From assembly GCF_003012735.1 (NCBI RefSeq), contig NZ_PXYI01000016.1, positions 1 through 42,873 of the forward strand: a stretch of 42,873 nt of DNA, read 5' to 3'. Below, piece by piece: positions 8,843-16,073 of the stretch. The stretch comes from Allosphingosinicella deserti (GTDB taxonomy: Bacteria; Pseudomonadota; Alphaproteobacteria; Sphingomonadales; Sphingomonadaceae). Numbering within the stretch: the stretch's first letter is position 1; every line of letters begins with the position of its first letter. Under the pieces are notes generated by a model. It made no database searches. It was not told where the DNA came from and saw only the letters and a list, made by a program, of their open reading frames with translations. Made by a program: the position numbers and the translations under genes.

Positions 8843-9559
8843 TCAGGCGTGGAAGGTCACGCTCGTGTCGAGGGGCACACGATCCATGCGCACGCGGTTG
8901 CCCGGCGCGTCATCGTCGGGATAACCGAAGGAGATGCCGAACAGCAGCTTCAAATCGTCGGGAATTCCGAGGAACTCGCGTATCGTGCCTGCGAAGAAGC
9001 CCAAAGCGGTTTGCGGGATGCCGCCGAGGCCACGTGCCGCGAGCGAGAGCAGGAAGGTCTGGCCGTACATGCCCATGTCGCCCGCGACGCGGACATTGTC
9101 GCCGAACGACGGCATGAACAGGAACGCCGCCTGTGGCGCGTTGAAGAAGGAGTAGTTCATCGCGCCCGCGCGATGGCGTGCCTCCTTGTCCTCGCGCATG
9201 ACGTTCATGGCTTCGTAGTAAGCCTTGCCGAGCGCGTTGTTGCGCTCGCGATATTCGCCGTAGAAGTCGTTCACGTCGAACGAGAAGTCCGGCGTGAACT
9301 CGCCGGCATCGTTCTTGGCGTGAAGCACCCGGGAAAGCTGCTTCAGCTTCTCGCCGCAGACGACATGGGTGTTCCACGGCTGCGTGTTGCAGTTGGATGG
9401 CGCGTATTGCGCATCTTCCAGCACCTCCCGGAGGACGCTGTCCGGGACCGGCTTGTCGAGAAAACCTCGGATCGAGCGCCGGACGCGGGTGGCATCCTCG
9501 AACGACAACAGGCCGGTGGATGTTGCTTCAGTTTCGCGTTGAATGAGCTGGGTTGCCAT
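8843..9559 (-). CDS. nitroreductase family protein
   Basis: A 238-residue FMN-dependent nitroreductase. The FMN phosphate-binding motif RRSIRGF lies at residues 27-33, followed by APSNCNTQPW and the C-terminal GLGGIPQTALGFF and FGISFGYPDD blocks. Family enzymes reduce nitro compounds, quinones or enones with NAD(P)H in the cytosol, as dimers. It starts 26 bases after the OhrR-like regulator and is almost certainly co-transcribed with it. That suggests induction by electrophiles or oxidants that the regulator senses. Confidence 0.92.
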   Translation of the reverse strand: MATQLIQRETEATSTGLLSFEDATRVRRSIRGFLDKPVPDSVLREVLEDAQYAPSNCNTQPWNTHVVCGEKLKQLSRVLHAKNDAGEFTPDFSFDVNDFYGEYRERNNALGKAYYEAMNVMREDKEARHRAGAMNYSFFNAPQAAFLFMPSFGDNVRVAGDMGMYGQTFLLSLAARGLGGIPQTALGFFAGTIREFLGIPDDLKLLFGISFGYPDDDAPGNRVRMDRVPLDTSVTFHA

Positions 9560-9585
9560 AACTACCTCTTGGAAAACCTGGATTG

Positions 9586-10059
9586 TTACCGATCGGATTT
9601 GTCAGCGGGCCAGGCGAGGTCGTCGAGCGTGACTCGCAGGTCCGAGATTCCTTTCTCGTCGAGCTTGCAGGCACTCCTGATCTGACCGCTGACCGCCTGA
9701 ACTTGCGCACGAAGCGCTTCGCCGGCGGGGGTCAGGTCGATCAGAACGCGTCGCTCGTCGGCTGCGTCACGGGTCCGTGTGACCTTGCCGGCGGTGGCAA
9801 GCCGCTTGAGGAGGGGCGTGATCGTGCCGGTGTCCATGCCGAGCTTGGCGCCAAGATCCCCGACCGTGCGGGGTGTCCCGGCGAACAGTTCGAGCAGCAC
9901 GAGATATTGCGAAAAGGTCAGGCCCAACGGCTCGAGGAACGGCTTGTGCATCCGCGCCATGCGGTTGGCAGCGCCGTACAAGGCGAAGGACAATTCACTG
10001 CCCGCGCCGGACCGGTGGGACGCCTGCCCGCCGGCATATTCCGAAGTGTCTGATTTCAT
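9586..10059 (-). CDS. MarR family regulator, OhrR-like, sensing Cys replaced by Ser
   Basis: A 157-residue winged-helix repressor. The sequence follows the organic-peroxide sensor OhrR closely: ELSFALYGAANRM near residue 22, LTFSQYLVLLELF, TVGDLGAKLGMDTGTITPLLKRL and the wing DAADERRVLIDLT. In OhrR the first block reads LCFALY and its cysteine is the peroxide sensor. Here that position is Ser24. A distal cysteine, Cys131, is kept near where Xanthomonas OhrR has its resolving cysteines. It probably regulates its own operon (nitroreductase, F420-reductase-like, NmrA-like) through the palindrome just upstream, but its inducer is unlikely to be sensed in the normal OhrR way. Confidence 0.9.
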   Translation of the reverse strand: MKSDTSEYAGGQASHRSGAGSELSFALYGAANRMARMHKPFLEPLGLTFSQYLVLLELFAGTPRTVGDLGAKLGMDTGTITPLLKRLATAGKVTRTRDAADERRVLIDLTPAGEALRAQVQAVSGQIRSACKLDEKGISDLRVTLDDLAWPADKSDR

Positions 10060-10062
10060 AGT

Positions 10063-10079
10063 ACGCTAGATAATAGCGT
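10063..10079. promoter_or_regulatory. MarR operator palindrome at redox operon promoter
   Basis: ACGCTA-GATAA-TAGCGT is a perfect 6-bp inverted repeat with a 5-base spacer, ending four bases before the regulator's start codon. On the minus strand it contains TATTAT (10070-10075), a good -10 element, so a bound dimer would block the polymerase. The transcript would start only a few bases before the ATG and could be nearly leaderless. The motif differs from the usual OhrR box. Confidence 0.6.
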
Positions 10080-10564
10080 GCTTTGCAGCTTCAAGAGCCA
10101 GATCGGCAAATGGTAGCGACGTCCGTCGGCTGGCCATCAGCACCAGGGGCGAGGGGCTACTGGACGTTCGGGAAGCCGACTGGCCAGCAAGCGGCCGACC
10201 TCGGACCCTCTCGTTTACACCGAAGGGTGCCGTGCGCGTCCCGCTTTCCCCGCGAACGATCCAAAACCCGCCAGTCCCCGGCGGCCAGGTACAGCCTAAG
10301 TGCGGACCGAAGAAAACTCCGGCAGCAAGCTCCAACCCGTTACGACCTATGACCGCTTTTGGGTCGCGATCCTCACACCTCCGCTCGCAAAGCCGCGAAG
10401 CGATGCATGTCTCTGGTGGCATCCCCGGTTCCAGAACGATGCGGCGCACGATTGGCCGCGTGCGACCCTGACGGAGGCGTTCGCGACGCAGTCTGCGTCT
10501 CGAGGCGCAAGTCGCTGATCAGCACCGAGCGGCGAGGCACTCCTCGCCACACCGTGCCTTCCAC
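10080..10564. other. long intergenic region without recognisable gene
   Basis: About 480 bases separate the OhrR-like operon from the GH15 gene. Frames on both strands are short, lack ribosome-binding sites and have no protein-like composition. I see no RNA gene or mobile element in it. Apart from the promoter and operator of the redox operon at its left edge, I see nothing to annotate. Confidence 0.5.
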
Positions 10565-10588
10565 GAACTCCGTCCCGGAACGGAGCTC
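10565..10588 (-). terminator. hairpin downstream of the GH15 gene
   Basis: GAACTCCGT-CCCGGA-ACGGAGCTC can form a 9-bp stem with one G-T pair, 23 bases past the stop of the GH15 gene. No T-run follows on the minus strand, so it would be a weak or factor-assisted terminator, or a stabilising 3' end. Confidence 0.4.
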
Positions 10589-10611
10589 GCGCGCTGAACG
10601 GGCCGCCCGGC

Positions 10612-12423
10612 TCAGGGCTGCCAATTGGGCCGGTAGGCGGGATCGAGGCGGCGATCGAGGAAGTAGGCTGCGCTGACGAAGGCAAGATGGGTTAATGCCT
10701 GCGGGAAGTTGCCGAGCGGCAGGCCGCGCGCGTCGAGCTCCTCCGAAAACAGCCCGAGCGGATTGGCATAGGCCATGCCTTGGGCGAGCATCATCCGGGC
10801 CTCGTCGACCCGCCCGGCGCGCGCGAGACATTCGGCATACCAGAAAGTGCAGGTGGTGAACGCACCCTCGCCGCCCTCCAGCCCGTCCGAATTGCGGTAG
10901 CGATAGACCAATCCGTCGTCGCGCAGCTGCCCGCCGATGGCATCCAGGGTCTTCAGCCACACCGGATCGGTCGAGGACACGAAACGGACGAGGGGCATCA
11001 TCAGCAAGGCCGCATCGAGCTCGGTCCCGCCGCGTTCCTGCACGAAATAGCCGAGCCGGGGGTGACGGAAGTTGGTCCAGATATCGTCGACGATGGCGTC
11101 GCGGGTTTCGGCCCAGGCGACCAGCGGGGCGGGGAGCGAGCGCTTCTTGGCGAGGCGGATGGCGCGATCGAGCGCCACCCAGCACATCACGCGCGAATGG
11201 AGGAAGTGCCGAGGCTGCGAACGCATTTCCCAGATGCCCGCGTCCGGTTCCTGCCAATGGCCGATGACATGATCGACCAGGCCGCGGACGTGCTGCCAGC
11301 CGTGATGGCTGATCGCGGTGCCGTATTTGTTGGAGAGATAGACGCTGTCGAGAAGCTCGCCGAAGATGTCGAGCTGGCTCTGCGCATGGGCCGCGTTGCC
11401 GATCCGCACCGGCCGGCTGCCGGCATAGCCGGCGAGATGCTCGAGCGCGCGCTCGTCGGCGGCCTCGGAACCGTCGAGCGCATACATGATCCGGAGCGGG
11501 TTGCCGCGATCGGCGGCCATCACCCGCTGTCCCACCCAATGGTTGAAGCGTTGGGCCTCTTCGACGAAGCCGAGCCGCATGAACGCATAGACGGTGAACG
11601 ATGCGTCTCGGATCCAGGTCGCACGATAGTCCCAATTGCGTTCCGCGCCGGTCGCCTCGGGGAGGGAGAAGGTCGCCGCCGCGGCGATCGAGCCGTGCCG
11701 GGCCGAGGTCAGCAGCTTGAGCGCCAGTGCCGACCGGAGAACCTGCTCGCGCCAGCGCCCCTTGTAGGTGGTGCGCGCCAGCCAGGCCCGCCAGGCCTGT
11801 GTCGTTGCGTCGATCTCGTCCGTGATCGCGGCATCGTCCGGGCAGACGCACGTGTCGTCGCCGAGCACGAACCAGCAGCTTTCCCCTTCGGCGAGGGTGA
11901 AGCGGGCGCTCGCAGCGCCGGGCTCCGGCTCGAGCCGAACCGAGGCGAAGAGCCGAAGCACGAGGTCACGGCCGGCGAAGCGGACTCCGTCCTCGAGCGC
12001 GACGACCCCCGGCGTGTCGCGCCCATAATCGAAGCGCGGCGCACAGCGCGCGGTGAGCGCGATCCTCCCTCTGGTCGCGGTCACGCGTCGGATCAAACGG
12101 CGTGTGCTCCGACCCGGCTGCTCTCCCGTATCGGGGTGCGGCATCAGATCGACGATCTCCGCGCTGCCTTCCTCCCCCATCCAGCGGGTGACGAGCACGT
12201 TGGTGTCCGGGATGTAGAGCTGCAGGGTGCGCGCCTCCCCAAGCTCGGGCGCGATCGCGAAGGCGCCGCCCTTGCCGGCGTCGAGCAGGTCGGCGAAGAT
12301 CGTCGGGCTGTCGAGCGCGGGCCAGCAAAGATAGTCGATGGTCCCGTCGCCCGCGACCAGCGCCGCGGTTTCCAGATTGCCGATGATGCCGTGGTCGCCG
12401 ATCGTCCGAACCGGCTCACCCAT
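10612..12423 (-). CDS. glycoside hydrolase family 15 protein (glucoamylase/trehalase-like)
   Basis: A 603-residue GH15 enzyme of the bacterial intracellular type. The N-terminal beta-sandwich begins IGDHGIIGNLETAALVAGDG and contains DYLCWPALDSP. The (alpha/alpha)6 catalytic barrel carries WDYRATWIRDASFTVYAF, the first catalytic Glu in GIWEMRSQPRHF and the second in EGGEGAFTTCTFWYAE. No signal peptide is seen. Family members release glucose from alpha-glucans or split trehalose. Which one applies here is not decidable. The ATG (12421-12423) overlaps the end of the upstream SDR gene by eight bases, so translation is coupled. A longer upstream start would run inside that gene and was rejected. 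Confidence 0.92.
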   Translation of the reverse strand: MGEPVRTIGDHGIIGNLETAALVAGDGTIDYLCWPALDSPTIFADLLDAGKGGAFAIAPELGEARTLQLYIPDTNVLVTRWMGEEGSAEIVDLMPHPDTGEQPGRSTRRLIRRVTATRGRIALTARCAPRFDYGRDTPGVVALEDGVRFAGRDLVLRLFASVRLEPEPGAASARFTLAEGESCWFVLGDDTCVCPDDAAITDEIDATTQAWRAWLARTTYKGRWREQVLRSALALKLLTSARHGSIAAAATFSLPEATGAERNWDYRATWIRDASFTVYAFMRLGFVEEAQRFNHWVGQRVMAADRGNPLRIMYALDGSEAADERALEHLAGYAGSRPVRIGNAAHAQSQLDIFGELLDSVYLSNKYGTAISHHGWQHVRGLVDHVIGHWQEPDAGIWEMRSQPRHFLHSRVMCWVALDRAIRLAKKRSLPAPLVAWAETRDAIVDDIWTNFRHPRLGYFVQERGGTELDAALLMMPLVRFVSSTDPVWLKTLDAIGGQLRDDGLVYRYRNSDGLEGGEGAFTTCTFWYAECLARAGRVDEARMMLAQGMAYANPLGLFSEELDARGLPLGNFPQALTHLAFVSAAYFLDRRLDPAYRPNWQP

Positions 12424-13229
12424 TGTCGCGAAATTCCGGGTAGAGCGACATGCCCCCGTCCACGAACAAGGTCGTGCCCGTGACGTAATCGGCGTCGTCG
12501 GAGGCGAGCCACACCGCGGCGCGCGCGACATCCTCGGGCTCGCCGATGCGGCCATAGGGGATGAGGCGGAGCAATTTCGTCAGTGCTTCCTCGCTGTCCC
12601 ATACCTCCTTGTTGATCGGAGTCCTGATCGCCCCGGGGGCGATGGCGTTGACTCGGATCCCGTCGGCCGCAACCTCCTGGGCGAGCGAGCGGGTCAGCAT
12701 GCGGATTCCGCCTTTGGCGGAGGCATAATTGATGTGGCCGGCCCACGGGATCACCTCGTGCACCGAGCTCATCGCGATGATCACGCCGGAACTTCGGGCG
12801 GGACGCGAATCAGGCGATTGTCCGCGGAACCGACGCACGGCCTCGCGCGCGCAGAGGAACTGGCCGGTCAGATTGATGCCTATCACGGTGTTCCAGTCGT
12901 CGAGCGTCATGTCGGCGACCGCGGCATCCTTCTGGACGCCCGAATTGGCGACGAGCACGTCGACGCGCCCGAAGGCTTCCACCGACGCGTCGAACAAAAT
13001 GAACGACGTCCTCCTCTTTCGACACGTCCGCCTTCACCGCGATCGCGCGGCCGTCCTGGCCGGTGATGCGGCCGGCGAGTTCCTGTGCGGCTTCGGGGTG
13101 CGAGCGGTAGTTGATGACGACGGCGGCGCCGGCACGGGCCATCGCTTCCGCGACCGAAAGACCGATACCGGAACTCGCGCCGGTCACGATGGCAACATGG
13201 TTGGCAAGGGAAGGGGTGATCGAAGGCAA
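12416..13229 (-). pseudogene. SDR family oxidoreductase (glucose 1-dehydrogenase-like) with one frameshift
   Basis: A classical SDR split by a single frameshift. The 5' frame starts at TTG (13227-13229) with AGGAG six bases upstream and gives ITPSLANHVAIVTGASSGIG, with the TGASSGIG cofactor motif, then DVSKEEDVV. The 3' frame gives LFDASVEAFGRVDVLVANSG, the Tyr/Lys pair in INYASAKGG and a C-terminal FVDGGMSLYP. Dropping one base from the A-run at 12996-12999 restores DVVHLFDASVEAFG with normal family spacing. Everything else is intact, so this is either a very recent mutation or a sequencing error in a homopolymer. The gene overlaps the GH15 gene by eight bases. A role in sugar or polyol oxidation is plausible. 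Confidence 0.85.
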
Positions 13230-13390
13230 GGCAGGCTCCTGTCGAGCGGAGGGCGTGAAAGATGGGCGAACGTCCGCGCCGGCGGTTCGTGCCGAAGGGC
13301 AGCGCATCGGCCGACATCGGTCGGTTTCCGGCAGTCTACGAAGGGGGCCACGCCGACCTTCGCGGATGCGACCCGCTTCGGAGAGGCCGG

Positions 13391-15169
13391 TCAACGGGCA
13401 AGCGCGCCCTCGCTGAGTTCGAGGGGACTGACCGGCAGGGCCGGGCCGCACGCTTTGCGGGCCAATCCTGCCGCCTGGGGATCTTCGGCACCGAACAGCT
13501 TCTCGCAATAAGCGCGGAGCAGGTCGGGCCGGTCGGCGGGGCCGCGGAATGCGATATGACCGTCCGGTCGGACCAGGACCAGCGCGGCGGTGTCAGCGAT
13601 GCCGTAGGCGGCGTGCGCTTCCCCATCCAGATCGGACAGGACGATGTCGCCGTCGGGTTCGCCGATCGCCGCCGCCAGCACGTATCTGGGCCGGATCCAG
13701 TTCCATCCGGCGATATCCGCAATTGCCTGCCGCAGCCGAGGAAGGGCCTCGCCGTGTCGGCCGTCGAAGGCGAGGAGCGACCAGCCCCAGCTGATGCCGT
13801 CGGGATTGTACAGATAGGCGAACAGCGTCGTCGATCTGCCGTCCCCAAGGATGACGGCGGCATCGGGCGCGCGCTCGCCGGCCTTGGGCGGACGCCGCTG
13901 CACGAGGCCGCCGAGGCCGCCGAGATGATCCTCGCTGAGCGGGCTGTCTGGATAGCGGACGGTGAGCTGCTGGAGATCGCCGGTGCCCTGGATGAGGGTG
14001 CCGATATTGGGCAGGAACCGTGCCGCAACATCCATCGCCGCGTCCTTCAGGCGGCCGCGATAGACGCTGTTCTGGAAGCCGCGGAGTTGCTGTGCGTCGA
14101 GGCGCCGGTGCTCGCCGCCACGCTCGACATCGTAGGATTCGAGCAAGGTCGCCGTGCCCTTGCCGTCCAGGACCATGGCGAGCCGCCATGCGAGACCGAC
14201 CGCATCGTGGAAGCCGGCGTTCATACCCTGACCGCCTGCGGGTAGCGAAAGGTGTCCGGCATCGCCGACCAGGAACACACGCCCCTTGGCATAATGGGCC
14301 GCAGCGCCGTGCTGGAAGCGGCTGTGGGTCAGCCATTGCGGATCGCTGAGCGTCAGCGTTTCGTCCCCGGTGACCTCGCGCGCGATCGCCTGCATTTCAT
14401 CGAGCGTCGGATCGCGATCCGGAATTCCGGTGTCGTCGGCAAGGAAGAATAGCCGGTGATAGCCGCCCCATACCGGCAGCACGCCGCAGAAGCCGCGGGG
14501 ATAATAAAAGAACCAGAGGTGGTCGAAGTCGGTCGATCGTCGCCAGCTGAGCTTCGCATCGACCTGGCGGTTCATGCAATTGGGAAGGCGCTGCGGTTCG
14601 AAGTCGAGACCCAATAAGCTGCGAACGAGGCTCTTCGCGCCATCGGCACCGACGAGATAGCGGCAGCGGAGCGTCCTCTCCGGCCCGGTCGTCTCCTGCG
14701 TGTCATCCTCGCCGACCGTCGCCAGGGTCACGAACACGCCGTCCGTCTGCTGCTCGAGGCCGGTGATTTTCGACCCGCGCTCGATCCTGGCGCCCTTCGC
14801 GGCGGCCTGTTCCGCCAACGTGCTCTCGATGACGTCCTGGCCACTGTAGAGCACCGGACCAAAGGGACTGGGCACGTCGGCGATCTCCACCGGATCGATC
14901 ATGCGTCCATTGAGCAGCGTGTTGACCTGCGTGATCCGATAGGATTTCTCGGCAAGCGCGTCGCGAACCCCGATGGCGGCGAGCAGTTCCTGCGGCCTTG
15001 CCCACAGATTGTTCGCCCGCGACCAGGGCTTGGGCGCACGCCGCTGCTCGATCAGCAGGCAATCGATGCCGTGATGCGCCAGTGCGCAGGCGGTCGTCAG
15101 GCCGATCGGGCCGCCGCCGACGATGATGACGTCGGCATCGAAGCGATCATGGTGCGGCTCGGGGGTCAT
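13391..15169 (-). CDS. FAD-dependent monooxygenase (PheA/TfdB group)
   Basis: A 592-residue class A flavin hydroxylase. The FAD-binding GGGPIG motif lies at residues 18-23, the DG motif near 174 (GADGAKSLVR) and the GDAGH motif at 302-306, followed by PAGGQGMNAGF. The C-terminal ~150 residues form the thioredoxin-like domain seen in phenol hydroxylase and in polyketide aromatic hydroxylases (LFAYLYNPDG, LVLVRPDGHIAFR). Such enzymes use NADPH and O2 to hydroxylate aromatic rings in the cytosol. Its ATG overlaps the stop of the MarR gene in an ATGA arrangement, so the regulator most likely governs this degradation or detoxification enzyme. Confidence 0.93.
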   Translation of the reverse strand: MTPEPHHDRFDADVIIVGGGPIGLTTACALAHHGIDCLLIEQRRAPKPWSRANNLWARPQELLAAIGVRDALAEKSYRITQVNTLLNGRMIDPVEIADVPSPFGPVLYSGQDVIESTLAEQAAAKGARIERGSKITGLEQQTDGVFVTLATVGEDDTQETTGPERTLRCRYLVGADGAKSLVRSLLGLDFEPQRLPNCMNRQVDAKLSWRRSTDFDHLWFFYYPRGFCGVLPVWGGYHRLFFLADDTGIPDRDPTLDEMQAIAREVTGDETLTLSDPQWLTHSRFQHGAAAHYAKGRVFLVGDAGHLSLPAGGQGMNAGFHDAVGLAWRLAMVLDGKGTATLLESYDVERGGEHRRLDAQQLRGFQNSVYRGRLKDAAMDVAARFLPNIGTLIQGTGDLQQLTVRYPDSPLSEDHLGGLGGLVQRRPPKAGERAPDAAVILGDGRSTTLFAYLYNPDGISWGWSLLAFDGRHGEALPRLRQAIADIAGWNWIRPRYVLAAAIGEPDGDIVLSDLDGEAHAAYGIADTAALVLVRPDGHIAFRGPADRPDLLRAYCEKLFGAEDPQAAGLARKACGPALPVSPLELSEGALAR

Positions 15170-15654
15170 GTACTCTCCTTTTGATCTTCAGGCTGCGTCA
15201 AAGCGGGCAGGATTTCGCCCATCACCGCGTTCATCTCTCGCAGGACCGCGGCCGCGCCGGCGATGCGCTCGGCGCCGATCCTGTCGACAATGGCCTGGTC
15301 GAGCGGCGCGACCGCCGCCTCCGCGCTCGCCAAGGCGGCGCGGCCCGCCGCGGTGAGGACGATCAGCTTGGCGCGCTGGTGGTGGGGATTGACCTGCTGG
15401 CGGACGAGACCGCGCGCGATCAGCAGATCGACGACACGCTGCACCGCCTGCCGCGTCAGCCCCATGTTCCGCGCGATGTGCGCCACGGGAAGGGGATGCG
15501 GCGAATAGCCCAAAGCACCGAGCACCTGCCACCAGGACGTGGTCAACCCGGCGGGACGCACCAGCACGTTGCCCGTGTCGACGAGGCGGCCATTGGTTTC
15601 GAACACCGCCAGCACCAGGCTCCTGACGACCGTTTCATTCACCGCTTCGCTCAT
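15166..15654 (-). CDS. MarR family transcriptional regulator
   Basis: A winged-helix MarR regulator of 162 residues from this ATG. An in-frame ATG three codons upstream at 15663 is also possible. The DNA-binding part reads LPVAHIARNMGLTRQAVQRVVDLL with the wing VNPHHQRAKLIVLT. It is the first gene of a pair with the FAD monooxygenase. No good ribosome-binding site precedes either start. A perfect palindrome at 15674-15689 lies just upstream and is the probable site of autoregulation. The gene is divergent from PadR. Confidence 0.87.
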   Translation of the reverse strand: MSEAVNETVVRSLVLAVFETNGRLVDTGNVLVRPAGLTTSWWQVLGALGYSPHPLPVAHIARNMGLTRQAVQRVVDLLIARGLVRQQVNPHHQRAKLIVLTAAGRAALASAEAAVAPLDQAIVDRIGAERIAGAAAVLREMNAVMGEILPALTQPEDQKEST

Positions 15655-15673
15655 GGGCAACATACTACCACTT

Positions 15674-15689
15674 TGACAAGAAGTTGTCA
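15674..15689. promoter_or_regulatory. palindrome upstream of MarR/monooxygenase
   Basis: TGACAA-GAAG-TTGTCA is a perfect 6-bp inverted repeat with a 4-base spacer, 20 bases from the MarR start. Its position suits an operator bound by the MarR dimer. A direct binding test is needed to tell it from a chance repeat. Confidence 0.5.
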
Positions 15690-15726
15690 TAATCCGGAAG
15701 CCTGTGGATGGTTCCGTGGTCGGCAC

Positions 15727-15754
15727 TTGACGGAAAGTCTATCTAGGTAGACTT
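15727..15754 (+). promoter_or_regulatory. PadR promoter with embedded operator palindrome
   Basis: The near-perfect 20-base palindrome AAGTCTATCTAGGTAGACTT occupies 15735-15754. A TTGACG at 15727-15732 fits a -35 element, and TAGACT (15749-15754), inside the palindrome, fits a -10 element with a 16-base spacer. Transcription would then start within a few bases of the PadR ATG at 15762, so the mRNA is probably leaderless. No Shine-Dalgarno sequence is present, which agrees. Confidence 0.6.
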
Positions 15755-15761
15755 ATTGCCC

Positions 15762-16073
15762 ATGCCTCGTACGCGCGCGCTCTCTCCCCATGCCCGAATC
15801 GTCCTCGCCGTGTTGCTCGAGGCTCGTGGCGCATGGTCCCACGGCTATGAACTGGCACGGCTTGCCGACGTGAAATCGGGCACGCTCTATCCGCTGCTGA
15901 TCCGCCTGGAAGCACAGGGCTATCTCGAAGCGGAGTGGCAGCAGCCTCCGGAGGGCGGGCGGCCGCCCCGGCACGCCTACCGGCTGACCGCCAGTGGCGT
16001 GCAACTCGCCCGCGCCAATCCCGCCGGCCAGCCGGCCGCGCAGGCCTCCCGGCGACGGGAGGCGACCCTGTGA
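15762..16073 (+). CDS. PadR family transcriptional regulator
   Basis: A 103-residue PadR-type winged-helix protein. The core reads HGYELARLADVKSGTLYPLL, then RLEAQGYLEAEW and RPPRHAYRLTASG, which are the standard helix-turn-helix and wing of the family. The tail is short, so this is a small PadR-s2-like regulator. The ATG at 15762 was preferred over a TTG two codons upstream because of the promoter spacing. It overlaps the next gene by four bases (GTGA) and therefore probably regulates that membrane protein together with itself, using the palindrome just upstream. Confidence 0.9.
   Translation: MPRTRALSPHARIVLAVLLEARGAWSHGYELARLADVKSGTLYPLLIRLEAQGYLEAEWQQPPEGGRPPRHAYRLTASGVQLARANPAGQPAAQASRRREATL

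Noticed and set aside
10066-10685. Several 100-130-residue frames in the gap before GH15
   Set aside because: No ribosome-binding sites, no protein-like composition and heavy mutual overlap.
10780-12483. 567-residue open frame opposite the GH15 gene
   Set aside because: The other strand has a complete GH15 protein with catalytic motifs, and this frame has none.
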